NCBI RefSeq assembly: GCF_002917105.1
Contig: NZ_PQFZ01000016.1
Coordinates: 87,984-151,983 of the forward strand
Source: Allobosea psychrotolerans
Lineage (GTDB): Bacteria > Pseudomonadota > Alphaproteobacteria > Rhizobiales > Beijerinckiaceae
Direction: 5' to 3'
Length of the DNA: 64,000 nt
Shown: positions 48,819-56,965 of the stretch, piece by piece
Layout: the number at the start of each line of letters is the position of its first letter
Position numbering within the stretch: position 1 is the first letter of the stretch
Program-made: the position numbers and the translations under genes
The notes under the pieces: generated by a model
The model's input: the letters and a program-made list of their open reading frames with translations, nothing else
What the model was told of the DNA's origin: nothing
Database searches by the model: none

Positions 48819-49859
48819 ATGGGCGTCGTCGTTGCGTTCGAAGACAAGGAAGCGAGCCAGGGACCCGGTCAGGATGCGGGCAAGGCCCGGATCGAGACCC
48901 TGGTCGGCCTGACCCGCGCCGATATGGAGCGCGTCAACGCGATGATCCTGTCGCGCACCGGCTCCGACGTCACCATGATCCCGGAGGTCGCCAACCACCT
49001 GATCTCGTCGGGCGGCAAGCGCCTGCGCCCGATGCTGACGCTGGCGACGGCGGCACTGTGCGATTATCGCGGCGAAGGCCATGTCAAGCTCGCGGCCTCG
49101 GTCGAGTTCATGCACACCGCGACATTGCTGCATGACGATGTCGTCGACCAGAGCGACATGCGCCGCGGCAAGCTCGCCGCCCGCATGCTCTGGGGCAATG
49201 AGGCGAGCGTGCTCGTCGGCGATTTCCTACTCGGCCAGGCCTTCAAGATGATGGTCGAGGTCGGCTCGTTGCGCGCCCTCGATATCCTCTCCACCGCCGC
49301 CGCCGTGATCGCCGAGGGCGAGGTGCTGCAGCTCTCCGTCGCCAAGAATACCGAGACGACCGAGGACGAGTACCTCGCCGTGATTCGCGGCAAGACGGCG
49401 GAGCTCTTCGCCGCCGCCTGCGAGGTCGGCCCCGTCATCGCCGAGGCCGGCAAGGCCAATGCCGCCGCCTGCCGCAGCTACGGCCTCAATCTTGGCATCG
49501 CCTTCCAGCTTATCGACGATGCGCTCGACTATGGCGGCGTCGCCTCCAAGCTCGGCAAGAACACCGGCGACGATTTCCGCGAAGGCAAGATCACCTTGCC
49601 GGTGGTGCTCTCCTTCCGGCGCGGCACCGACACCGAGCGCGCCTTCTGGCGCCGCACGCTCCAGAACGGCGAGATCAACGAGGGCGATCTCGAAGAGGCC
49701 CAAAGCATCATGCGTCGCCATCGCGCGCTCGACGACACGATCGAGCGCGCCGAGCATTACGCCAAGATGGCCAAGGACGCGCTCGGCCTGTTCCCCGCCT
49801 CCCCGATGAAGCAGGCGCTGAACGAGACCGTCGATTTCTGCGTTTCACGGGCGCACTGA
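48819..49859 (+). CDS. ispB: Polyprenyl (octa/nona/decaprenyl) diphosphate synthase
   Basis: A 346-residue trans-polyprenyl diphosphate synthase that builds the isoprenoid tail of ubiquinone. SGGKRLRPMLTLATAALCDY, the first aspartate-rich motif LLHDDVVDQSDMRRG and the second LIDDALDYGG, and the GDDFREGKITLPVV segment are intact. The two residues before the first motif (ATLLHDD) suit long-chain products. The ATG at 48819 is 8 nt after GGAG; a GTG at 48810 is in frame but overlaps that site. In this order the product is usually decaprenyl (Q10). It is divergent from DUF2007. Confidence 0.93.
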   Translation: MGVVVAFEDKEASQGPGQDAGKARIETLVGLTRADMERVNAMILSRTGSDVTMIPEVANHLISSGGKRLRPMLTLATAALCDYRGEGHVKLAASVEFMHTATLLHDDVVDQSDMRRGKLAARMLWGNEASVLVGDFLLGQAFKMMVEVGSLRALDILSTAAAVIAEGEVLQLSVAKNTETTEDEYLAVIRGKTAELFAAACEVGPVIAEAGKANAAACRSYGLNLGIAFQLIDDALDYGGVASKLGKNTGDDFREGKITLPVVLSFRRGTDTERAFWRRTLQNGEINEGDLEEAQSIMRRHRALDDTIERAEHYAKMAKDALGLFPASPMKQALNETVDFCVSRAH

Positions 49860-50077
49860 AACGCCCTTGCCGTGCGACGCTTCCCAGCCGCGGCTTCACC
49901 CAGCAGTCAGCACCCATCTGATCGAGGTCACCGGCAAGCGGGCCGTTGTGCAGGGCTCTGGCCGATGTTAGCCGCCGCCTGCGGCTTCCTGGCTGGCCTA
50001 TCGCTCGCGCCCGCGAGTCGCGGTGGCGGCCGTGAGCCACGCCGGATTGTCGCGCGGCGGCTGACGCCACGCGGCGG

Positions 50078-50130
50078 TCAACGCCGCACGGTCGGCTTGA
50101 CCCACCAGCCCGGCTGGCTCGTCTGCAGCG
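50078..50130 (-). pseudogene. Duplicated 3' end of ispE (remnant)
   Basis: On the minus strand this reads LQTSQPGWWVKPTVRR then TGA, matching the end of the functional ispE at 50812 (LQKSRPGWWVKATILR then TGA). Only about the last 16 codons are clearly alike. It lies on the far side of the lower-GC membrane protein gene, so the insert is bracketed by two ispE tails. Confidence 0.75.
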
Positions 50131-50164
50131 GCGCGAGGAGAATAGGCAGGTCTGGCGCGGAGGC

Positions 50165-50725
50165 TCAGGGGCGCCGGATCGAGCACATCTCCAGCCACGC
50201 CCATGGCAGGACGTTTACTGCAACGCTCGGCTTCAGGACGTAAAAGGCCATCTCCCGATAGCTCCAAGCATAGGGAGTGCAGTCCTTCAAAGCCGCCGCA
50301 TGCAGGTAGAACTGGAATTCTTGAGGCGCCGAGCGAATGGACCGAAAAAACGAGTGCTGCAAAACGTGAGTGGGCGAAAACGCCGCGATAGATTTTTGCC
50401 GCCTGGCGTCTGCGTAAGCGCCGACCAACAACACCGAGAATGCCATTGAGCTTGCGATAAAAAGGGGAGCACGAAAATGTCGGCCGATCCGCTCGCGAAG
50501 CGGCGGAAGATATACCGATGACGAGATGGCTAGCGCGAGGGCCATTAGCCATGGCCAGTACCCCGGCCCAAGACGGCCGGACCAAATCGTCAAGAACCCG
50601 ACCGGAGCGAAAATGCCGCCAAACAGTAATAAGGCCATGAAAATATAGGCACAAAGGGCGAGAAAAGCGGATATCAACACGACGAACCCCAAAACAAATA
50701 CTATACCATGAGCACCATCTTCCAC
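50165..50725 (-). CDS. Hypothetical multi-pass membrane protein in a lower-GC insert
   Basis: I do not recognise this 186-residue protein. It has about four hydrophobic segments: IVFVLGFVVLISAFLALCAY, IFMALLLFGGIFAPVGFLTI, YWPWLMALALAISSSVY and APLFIASSMAFSVLLVGAYA. A soluble C-terminal region follows with SFFRSIRSAPQEFQFYLHAA and two Cys. Base composition and codon use are visibly more AT-rich than its surroundings, and it lies between ispE and a copy of the ispE tail, both signs of acquisition by transfer. Nothing in the neighbourhood suggests its function. Confidence 0.65.
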   Translation of the reverse strand: MEDGAHGIVFVLGFVVLISAFLALCAYIFMALLLFGGIFAPVGFLTIWSGRLGPGYWPWLMALALAISSSVYLPPLRERIGRHFRAPLFIASSMAFSVLLVGAYADARRQKSIAAFSPTHVLQHSFFRSIRSAPQEFQFYLHAAALKDCTPYAWSYREMAFYVLKPSVAVNVLPWAWLEMCSIRRP

Positions 50726-50811
50726 TCATATTTGTACGATAAATTTACGATAAGCATGTTCGGAGCGAAGCCGAAACTACACACATCGGCACTAACTCAA
50801 TAACTCTCCCT

Positions 50812-51687
50812 TCACCGCAATATAGTCGCCTTGACCCACCAGCCCGGGCGGCTCTTCTGCAGCGCCTTGGCGGCTGCGGCGCTGGCCCGGCAATCAACGA
50901 ACAGGGCAAAGCAGGTCGCGCCCGAGCCCGACATGCGGGCGAGCCGGCAGCCGGGCAAGGCCGCCAGCCCGGCAAGTACGTCGCCGAGAACCGGAGCCAC
51001 GCGCCGCGCCGGCGCTTCGAGATCGTTGCCGCTGCCTTCCAGCATGGCGACCAACGCATTGACGGAAGGCAGCGCGAGATCCGGCATGGCGCCGGCAGGC
51101 GACAAATCCTGCCCCCGTTGGAGCCCAAGCTCGCGAAACACCGCCGCCGTCTCGACCGGCACGCCCGGATTGACCAGCACGGCGAAGAGCGGCGGCAGGC
51201 GCAAGGGCTCGCCGAGGCGCTCGCCGATGCCGGCCATCAATCGTGCCCGCGAATCGAGGCAAACCGGCACATCGGCGCCGACCCTGGCCGCTGCACGCAG
51301 CAAAGCCGGTTCGCCACGCGACATTCCGTTCAGGCGCGCCAGCAGGCGCAGCGCGCCTGCTGCATCGGCCGAACCGCCGCCGATGCCCGATGCCACTGGC
51401 AGGCGCTTGACGAGGTGGAAGCGGCCCCAGCGCAGCGGGCCAGCTTCATCGGCAAGCGCGCGGGCGGCGCGCAGGACGAGGTTGCGCTCACCGGCTTCGA
51501 GCCCGCCACCAAGCGGACCGCCAATGCTCAGGCCGAGCTCCGCCCCGGGTTCGAGCGTCAGTTCATCGCCGACGCCGGCGAAGGCGACCAGGCTTTCGAG
51601 CTCGTGATAGCCGTCAGCCCGTCGGCCGAGCACCTTCAGGCTCAGATTGACCTTGGCGCGAGCACGGGTCGTCAGCGCGGCCGACAT
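50812..51687 (-). CDS. ispE: 4-diphosphocytidyl-2-C-methyl-D-erythritol kinase
   Basis: A 291-residue GHMP kinase of the non-mevalonate (MEP) isoprenoid pathway, phosphorylating CDP-methylerythritol at the 2-hydroxyl. The N-terminal ARAKVNLSLKVLGRRADGYH, the ATP motif LPVASGIGGGSADAAGALRL and the C-terminal ARMSGSGATCFALF are all as expected. It starts 33 nt after the TPR gene, with which it is probably cotranscribed. Its 3' end is duplicated at 50078-50130, across a 560-bp lower-GC gene. Confidence 0.96.
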   Translation of the reverse strand: MSAALTTRARAKVNLSLKVLGRRADGYHELESLVAFAGVGDELTLEPGAELGLSIGGPLGGGLEAGERNLVLRAARALADEAGPLRWGRFHLVKRLPVASGIGGGSADAAGALRLLARLNGMSRGEPALLRAAARVGADVPVCLDSRARLMAGIGERLGEPLRLPPLFAVLVNPGVPVETAAVFRELGLQRGQDLSPAGAMPDLALPSVNALVAMLEGSGNDLEAPARRVAPVLGDVLAGLAALPGCRLARMSGSGATCFALFVDCRASAAAAKALQKSRPGWWVKATILR

Positions 51688-51720
51688 GGCAAGTCCGGAG
51701 GGGTTGATGGCGGCTGGAAC

Positions 51721-53496
51721 TCAGCCGCCGTCCTTCTTCGGCTCGGCGGCGTTGGCGGAGGGGGAATCCTCCAGGCCGCGCTCGATCTTCTGCTTGATCT
51801 TGACCAGATCTTCAGGCTCCGGGCCGAGGTCGCGGGCCGCATTCCACTGGAAGGTCGCCTCCAGCTTGCGGCCGGTGCGCCAATAGACATCGCCGAGATG
51901 GTCGTTGATCACCGGATCGGAGGGGCGCAATTCCATGGCGCGTTCAAGCTCGCGCGCCGCATCGTCATAGCGTCCCAGCCGGTAATAGGCCCAGCCTAGC
52001 GAATCGGTGATGTAGCCGTCGCGCGGCCTGAGCTCGACGGCGCGGCGCAGCATGTTGAGCGCCTCGTCGAGCTTGAGATGCTGATCGACCAGCGAATAGC
52101 CGAGATAGTTCAGCACCAGCGCGCGCTCGCGGCCAAGCGGCTCCGGCATCAGCTCCAGCGCCTTGCGCAGATCCGCCTCGGCCTCGGGCCAGCGCTTGAT
52201 GCGCTCGCGCGCGATGCCGCGGAAATAGAACAGATCCCAGTTCGCCCGCCCGGGAACCGCGAGCTTGGCGATGGCCTTGTCGTAGGTCTCGGCGGCCTCG
52301 GTGAAGAGCTTGCGGGTGCGGTAGACATTGCCGAGCGCCGAGAGCGCATCGACATCGTCGGGCCGCTCCGTGATCAGCGCCTGCAGATGCTTGATCGATT
52401 CCTCGGATTTGCCGAGCGCCTCCAGCGCCAGCCCCGCCTGAATCTCGGCGTTGGGCCGCAGCGGCGAGGTCGCCGGCATCTTGTCGTAGACCGCGACAGC
52501 ATCCTCGGGCTGCTTCGAGCGTTCCAGGATGTCCCCGAGCGTCAGGATCGCCAGATCATGGCTGGGGTCGAGATAGATGGCCAGACGCAGATAGAGCAGC
52601 GCGGCGGCCTCGTCACCCTGGCGGTTGCCGGCGCTGGCGAGGCCATAGAGCACTTCGGCCGCGCCCTGCTGGGCGGTGCCGACCTGGCGGGCGAGCGGCT
52701 CGCGCGCAGCAACCCGCGCAAGCCCGTCCCGGACGATGGGATGATTGGGCAGGAGGCGGTCGAATTCGCCATAGGTCGCGGCGGCGCCGTCATAATTGCC
52801 GTTGCGCGCCTGCAGGCGGGCCCAGAGATCGACCAGGCGCAGCGTCGTCTTTTCCGCGTCATAGGCGCTCTTCAGGCGCTTCTCCGCGTCGACCTTGCGC
52901 CCGGCGATATCGAGGATCAGGCCGGCATGGTAATCGCGGAAGAGGTTGTAGGAGGCCTCGCCCTTGAGCCGGTCGAGCGTCTCGAGCGCCTTGTTGGTTT
53001 GTCCGGAGCCGGCATAGGCCCAGGCCGAGAGCAAGGTCGCGGTGATGTCGGCGGCGCGGCCGCGGCCGCCGCGCTGGAGATGGCCGCGCGCGGTCTGGTA
53101 GCTCTTCTGCTTGATCGCGCGAATGCCGACCGCGAGCTGGGCCAGGCCGTTGCTGGGATCGCGCTGGATCAGCTTGTCGGCGGCGCGGAAGGCGTCGCTC
53201 ATCGCACCATCGGCCAGGAAGGCGACGAAGCCGCGCTCCAGCAGATCATTGTTCAGCGGATCGCCCTTGATCGCCTCGCGCAGATAGACCGAGGCCGCGC
53301 CGAGATCGCGCCCGGCACCCGCGACGATCGCGGCCAGGTAATTGCCTTCCAGGCTGTCGGCGGGCTCCAGCTGTTCCGTCGTACGCGTCGCAGCCGCCCC
53401 TTGAGCCGAGGCACCGGCCTGCAATGCGAGAAAAAACACCAGGGCAACCGCCGTGCTCGGGCCGCGGCCCCTCAATCGAAACGTCACGATTGTCAT
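51721..53496 (-). CDS. Exported tetratricopeptide-repeat protein
   Basis: A 591-residue periplasmic or membrane-associated TPR protein. The signal peptide (GPSTAVALVFFLALQAGASA) is followed by around ten TPR units, for example YLAAIVAGAGRDLGAASVYL, AEIQAGLALEALGKSEESIK, ALSALGNVYRTRKLFTEAAE and DSLGWAYYRLGRYDDAAREL. The start at 53496 is supported by GAGGGAGA; an in-frame ATG at 53535 puts 13 residues before the signal. In Hyphomicrobiales such genes often stand before ispE. A scaffolding role for an envelope complex is likely, without further detail. Confidence 0.9.
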   Translation of the reverse strand: MTIVTFRLRGRGPSTAVALVFFLALQAGASAQGAAATRTTEQLEPADSLEGNYLAAIVAGAGRDLGAASVYLREAIKGDPLNNDLLERGFVAFLADGAMSDAFRAADKLIQRDPSNGLAQLAVGIRAIKQKSYQTARGHLQRGGRGRAADITATLLSAWAYAGSGQTNKALETLDRLKGEASYNLFRDYHAGLILDIAGRKVDAEKRLKSAYDAEKTTLRLVDLWARLQARNGNYDGAAATYGEFDRLLPNHPIVRDGLARVAAREPLARQVGTAQQGAAEVLYGLASAGNRQGDEAAALLYLRLAIYLDPSHDLAILTLGDILERSKQPEDAVAVYDKMPATSPLRPNAEIQAGLALEALGKSEESIKHLQALITERPDDVDALSALGNVYRTRKLFTEAAETYDKAIAKLAVPGRANWDLFYFRGIARERIKRWPEAEADLRKALELMPEPLGRERALVLNYLGYSLVDQHLKLDEALNMLRRAVELRPRDGYITDSLGWAYYRLGRYDDAARELERAMELRPSDPVINDHLGDVYWRTGRKLEATFQWNAARDLGPEPEDLVKIKQKIERGLEDSPSANAAEPKKDGG

Positions 53497-53767
53497 TCTC
53501 CCTCGGTCCGCAGCCTGTATGTCACGCGGGGCCATACATCAGCGCGACCGGGACCACTTCGCTTAAGCCTTCAAGATGGCGGTTTCCGGGCGGACGGGCA
53601 AGCCATCGCAGCGCTGCTAGGCCGAATCCGTAGCAGCGATGCAACAATCCGACAGAAGCATGCTGCGCCGCAACGTTCGCGCAGTTTTCAGTGTCCAAGC
53701 CTCAGGAATTTAAGGCTAGGACAGAAGCGTTCGCATGTTCCGCGACGATTCACCTGGGATCATTCAA

Positions 53768-53881
53768 ATGAAGAAGATCGTTTTGAGCATTGCCGCCGTC
53801 GCCCTGCTGGCAGGCTTCGCCGCCGGCTGCGCGCAGCCAGAGCCCACCAAGCCGGCTCCGAGCGTCGTCCGCAAGGGCTGA
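53768..53881 (+). CDS. Tiny lipoprotein (37 residues)
   Basis: The ATG at 53768 opens MKKIVLSIAAVALLAGFAAG followed by CAQPEPTKPAPSVVRKG and TGA. It has a lysine pair, a hydrophobic core and a lipobox-like AAGC, so the mature peptide would be a lipid-anchored 17-residue tail rich in Pro. It resembles entericidin-like or other small alphaproteobacterial lipoproteins; the function is unknown. A perfect terminator follows 25 nt after the stop, supporting a real transcript. Confidence 0.78.
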   Translation: MKKIVLSIAAVALLAGFAAGCAQPEPTKPAPSVVRKG

Positions 53882-53904
53882 GTCGGCGACATCGCCCGAC
53901 ACAG

Positions 53905-53938
53905 AAAAGGCGCGCCGTGAAAGCGGCGCGCCTTTTTT
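53905..53938 (+). terminator. Rho-independent terminator of the small lipoprotein gene
   Basis: AAGGCGCGCCG-TGAAAG-CGGCGCGCCTT is an 11-bp perfect stem with a 6-nt loop, followed by a run of six T (TTTTTTCG). Classic intrinsic terminator. Confidence 0.95.
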
Positions 53939-53988
53939 CGTCATCCATGCCGGCGGTTTGCGCCGGCCCGGGCTCACAGGCCCAAGAC

Positions 53989-54063
53989 CTACATATTCCC
54001 CAAGACTTACATATTCCCCAAGGCTTACATATTCCCCAAGGCTTACATGTTCCCCAAGGCTTA
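53989..54063 (-). repeat. 18-bp tandem array repeating the ETF-QO stop codon
   Basis: Units of GCCTTGGGGAATATGTAA on the minus strand occur four times after the gene's own stop at 54061-54063, with period 18 (stops at 54043, 54025, 54007, and TAG at 53989). All five stops are in the same frame. Two units have one or two substitutions. Confidence 0.95.
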
Positions 54064-55740
54064 CATATTCGAGTAGCCCGGCCCGCCGCCGCCCTCGGGC
54101 ACCGTCCAGGTGATGTTCTGGGCCGGGTCCTTGATGTCGCAGGTCTTGCAGTGGACGCAGTTCTGCGCGTTGATCACGAAGCGCGGCTCGGTCTTCGCCT
54201 CGGCATCCCTGTAGACCACCTCATAGACGCCGGCCGGGCAGTAAAGCCGCGCCGGCTCGCCATAGACAGGCAGGTTCCTGGCGATCGGGATCGAGGGGTC
54301 GGTCAGCTTCAGATGCGCCGGCTGGTCTTCCTCATGATTGGTCGAGGACAGGAAGACCGATGACAGCTTGTCGAACGAAATCTTGCCGTCGGGCTTGGGG
54401 TAGACGATCGGCTTGACCTCGGCGAGAGGCTTCAGCGTCGCGTAATCCGGCTTGCCGTGCTTGAGCGTGCCGAAGGGCGACCAACCGAGGAGCTGGTTCA
54501 GCCACATGTCGATGCCGCCCAGCCCGATGCCCAGAAGCGTGCCGTATTTCGACCAGAGCGGCTTGACGTTGCGCACCGGCTTGAGGTCGCGCCCGATGGC
54601 GCTGTCGCGCCAGCCCGCCTCGATCTCGACCACCTCGTCATGCGAACGGCCGGCCGCCAAAGCGGGCACCAGATGCTCGGCCGCCTGCATGCCCGAGAGG
54701 ATGGCGTTATGGCTGCCCTTGATGCGCGGTACGTTGACGAAGCCGGCCGCGCAGCCGACCAGCGCCCCGCCCGGGAAGGTGAGCTTCGGCACCGACTGGA
54801 AGCCGCCCTCGGTGATGGCACGCGAACCGTAGGACAGGCGCTTGGCGCCGTCGAAGAGATCGCGAATCAGCGGATGGGTCTTGAAGCGCTGGAACTCGTC
54901 GAAGGGCGAGAGCGTCGGGTTGGTGTAGTTGAGATGGACGACGAAGCCGACGGTGACCAGGTTGTCGTCGAAATGATAGAGGAAGGAGCCGCCGCCGGTG
55001 CCATTGTCGAGCGGCCAGCCGAAGGAGTGCTGCACCCGGCCCTTGACGAACTTCTCCGGCTTGACCTGCCAGATCTCCTTCAGGCCGATGCCGTATTTCT
55101 GCGGTTCGCGCCCCTCATCGAGCCCGAACTTGCGGATGGCGATCTTGGAGAGCGAGCCGCGCGCGCCCTCGCCGAGCAGCGTGTAGCGGCCGCGCAGTTC
55201 CATGCCGCGCGTAAAGCGCTCCGAGACCGTGCCGTCCTTGGCGATGCCCATGTCGCCGGTGGCGACGCCGGCGACCGAGCCATCCTCGTTGAACAGCAAT
55301 TCGGCCGCGGCGAAGCCCGGATAGATCTCGACGCCGAGCGCCTCGGCCTGTGCCGCAAGATATTTTGCCACAAGACCGAGCGAACCGACGAAGTTGCCGT
55401 GGTTGTTCATCAGCTTCGGCATGCCGAAATTGGGCAGGCGGATGCCGTTGGGCTCGGTCAGGAAATAGAAGATGTCCTCGCTGACCTCAGTCGTCAGCGG
55501 GCGGCCCTCGTCCTGGCGCCAATCAGGCAGGAGCGCGTCCAGGCCGACCGGATCGATCACGGCGCCCGACAGGATGTGAGCGCCGACTTCGGCGCCCTTC
55601 TCGACCACCACGACGGAGATCGTCTCGTCGAGCTGCTTCAGGCGGATGGCGGCGGCAAGGCCGGCTGGACCGGCGCCGACGATGACGACGTCATAGTCCA
55701 TGCTCTCGCGCGGTTCGCTCTGCGCTTCCTTGAGATCCAT
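54061..55740 (-). CDS. Electron-transfer flavoprotein-ubiquinone oxidoreductase
   Basis: A 559-residue inner-membrane iron-sulfur flavoprotein that passes electrons from reduced ETF (fatty-acid and amino-acid oxidation) to ubiquinone. The FAD motif is at residues 17-30 (DVVIVGAGPAGLAAAIRL), with GAEVGAHILSGAVIDPVGLD, LLGEGARGSLSK and GCAAGFVNVPRIKGSHNAIL. The C-terminus has the 4Fe-4S cluster ligands in LYCPAGVYE and CVHCKTCDIKDPAQN. Length and all motifs are normal. Its 3' end is followed by an 18-bp tandem array that repeats the stop codon. It is divergent from the uracil-DNA glycosylase gene. Confidence 0.96.
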   Translation of the reverse strand: MDLKEAQSEPRESMDYDVVIVGAGPAGLAAAIRLKQLDETISVVVVEKGAEVGAHILSGAVIDPVGLDALLPDWRQDEGRPLTTEVSEDIFYFLTEPNGIRLPNFGMPKLMNNHGNFVGSLGLVAKYLAAQAEALGVEIYPGFAAAELLFNEDGSVAGVATGDMGIAKDGTVSERFTRGMELRGRYTLLGEGARGSLSKIAIRKFGLDEGREPQKYGIGLKEIWQVKPEKFVKGRVQHSFGWPLDNGTGGGSFLYHFDDNLVTVGFVVHLNYTNPTLSPFDEFQRFKTHPLIRDLFDGAKRLSYGSRAITEGGFQSVPKLTFPGGALVGCAAGFVNVPRIKGSHNAILSGMQAAEHLVPALAAGRSHDEVVEIEAGWRDSAIGRDLKPVRNVKPLWSKYGTLLGIGLGGIDMWLNQLLGWSPFGTLKHGKPDYATLKPLAEVKPIVYPKPDGKISFDKLSSVFLSSTNHEEDQPAHLKLTDPSIPIARNLPVYGEPARLYCPAGVYEVVYRDAEAKTEPRFVINAQNCVHCKTCDIKDPAQNITWTVPEGGGGPGYSNM

Positions 55741-55952
55741 CCTGCCCTCCGGAGGCCTTCGACTGGCTCGAAGCCAGTTAGTTTATATGTGAACCATATC
55801 GCCTGCCCGTTCAAGCCGCGCATGGCGCAAGACAGGCATGGCACTCAAGACAGACATGGCATCAGTCTGGACCCCCTCTATCGAAGCGTGCGTTCCAATT
55901 TGCAACTGCGGCGGCTCGCGAAGACGCAGATGAGCGTGCTAGAACATCAGCG

Positions 55953-56765
55953 ATGATGTCCACTGCCGCGCCAGATCCTGTTGAACTTCTCGCCTGGTAC
56001 GCCGAGATGGGCGTCACCGAGGCGCTCGACGAGACGCCGCACAACCATTTCATGGAGGCGCCGCAGCCGGCGGCAGTGCGCCCCGCCCCGCCGCAGCTCG
56101 TGCGCGCAACCGCAGCGGCAGCAGCTCGACAGGCCCTGCCCGCGACTGCGACCGCCCCGGACGACGCCGCCCTCACCGCCAGGACGATGGCGCAGCAGGC
56201 CATGACGCTCGATGCCTTGAAGGAGGCGCTCGCGCAATTCGAGGGCTGCGCGCTGAAGGCCACCGCCAAGAACCTGGTCTTTTCCGACGGCAATCCGGCC
56301 GCCCGTTTGATGCTGGTCGGCGAGGCGCCGGGCGCCGACGAGGACCGCATCGGCCTGCCCTTCGTCGGACGCTCCGGGCAATTGCTCGACCGGATGCTGG
56401 CCGCGATCGGCCTCAACCGGAAGGAGCATGTCTATATCGCCAATCTCCTGCCCTGGCGGCCGCCGGGCAACCGCACGCCGACGCCGCAGGAGGTCGCGAT
56501 CTGCCTGCCCTTCATCCAGCGCCAGATTCAGCTCGCGAACCCCGATATCCTGGTCTGCATCGGCGCGCCCTCGGCGCAGGGACTGCTCGGCCTCACCGGC
56601 ATCCTCGCATCGCGCGGCAAATGGCTGGAATACGATACCGGCACGCGGCGCATCCGCGCCATGGCGACGCTGCATCCGGCTTATCTGCTGCGCCAACCCT
56701 TGCAGAAGCGCCTGGCCTGGCGCGACCTGCGGGCGCTGAAGGCCGCGCTCGACGCCAAGACCTGA
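55953..56765 (+). CDS. Family-4-like uracil-DNA glycosylase lacking part of the Fe-S site
   Basis: A 270-residue uracil-DNA glycosylase of the family 4 type that removes uracil from DNA in base-excision repair. The catalytic region MLVGEAPGADEDRIGLPFVG, RSGQLLDRML, YIANLLPWRPPGNRTPTPQE and the ATLHPAYLLRQP motif 2 are present. The N-terminal about 85 residues are a low-complexity extension. Family 4 enzymes bind a 4Fe-4S cluster by CxxC and C-x15-C. Here two of the four positions are other residues (Phe96 and the Trp in PWRPPGNR), so the cluster is probably absent or altered. The stop codon is repeated in a 15-bp tandem array. Confidence 0.87.
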   Translation: MMSTAAPDPVELLAWYAEMGVTEALDETPHNHFMEAPQPAAVRPAPPQLVRATAAAAARQALPATATAPDDAALTARTMAQQAMTLDALKEALAQFEGCALKATAKNLVFSDGNPAARLMLVGEAPGADEDRIGLPFVGRSGQLLDRMLAAIGLNRKEHVYIANLLPWRPPGNRTPTPQEVAICLPFIQRQIQLANPDILVCIGAPSAQGLLGLTGILASRGKWLEYDTGTRRIRAMATLHPAYLLRQPLQKRLAWRDLRALKAALDAKT

Positions 56766-56835
56766 TGCCCATGGACCTGATGCCCATGGACCTGACGCCC
56801 CTGGATCTGACACCCCTGGCCCTGCCCCCTTGGAC
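56761..56835 (+). repeat. 15-bp tandem array repeating the glycosylase stop codon
   Basis: CCTGATGCCCATGGA occurs at 56761 and 56776, then diverged copies at 56791, 56806 and 56821 (period 15). Reading on in frame gives TGA at 56763, 56778, 56793 and 56808. The first two units are identical. Confidence 0.95.
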
Positions 56836-56965
56836 ATAACGTCCTGCGGCACTACCGGCCGCAGAAATCCACCGCCGGTTTGACTAATGTCACCTTTGGC
56901 GGCGATGCTGTTTCGGCGAAGTCGTACAACCCGCTTTTCGCGGCGAAGCCGGACGGAGCCCTGTG

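Noticed and set aside
49998..50729. 243-codon minus-strand frame over the lower-GC insert
   Set aside because: It overlaps the membrane-protein frame at 50165-50725, which has better hydrophobic segments, and reads the ispE-tail remnant in the wrong frame.
53989..54063. CRISPR-like array
   Set aside because: Units are contiguous 18-mers without spacers and carry the stop codon of the ETF-QO gene.
52078..54363. 761-codon plus-strand frame across the TPR gene and beyond
   Set aside because: It is antisense to the TPR protein and runs through an intergenic region, terminator and tandem array, which a real gene would not.
56761..56835. CRISPR-like or VNTR coding extension of the glycosylase
   Set aside because: Units are contiguous 15-mers without spacers and every unit has an in-frame stop, so it is not coding.
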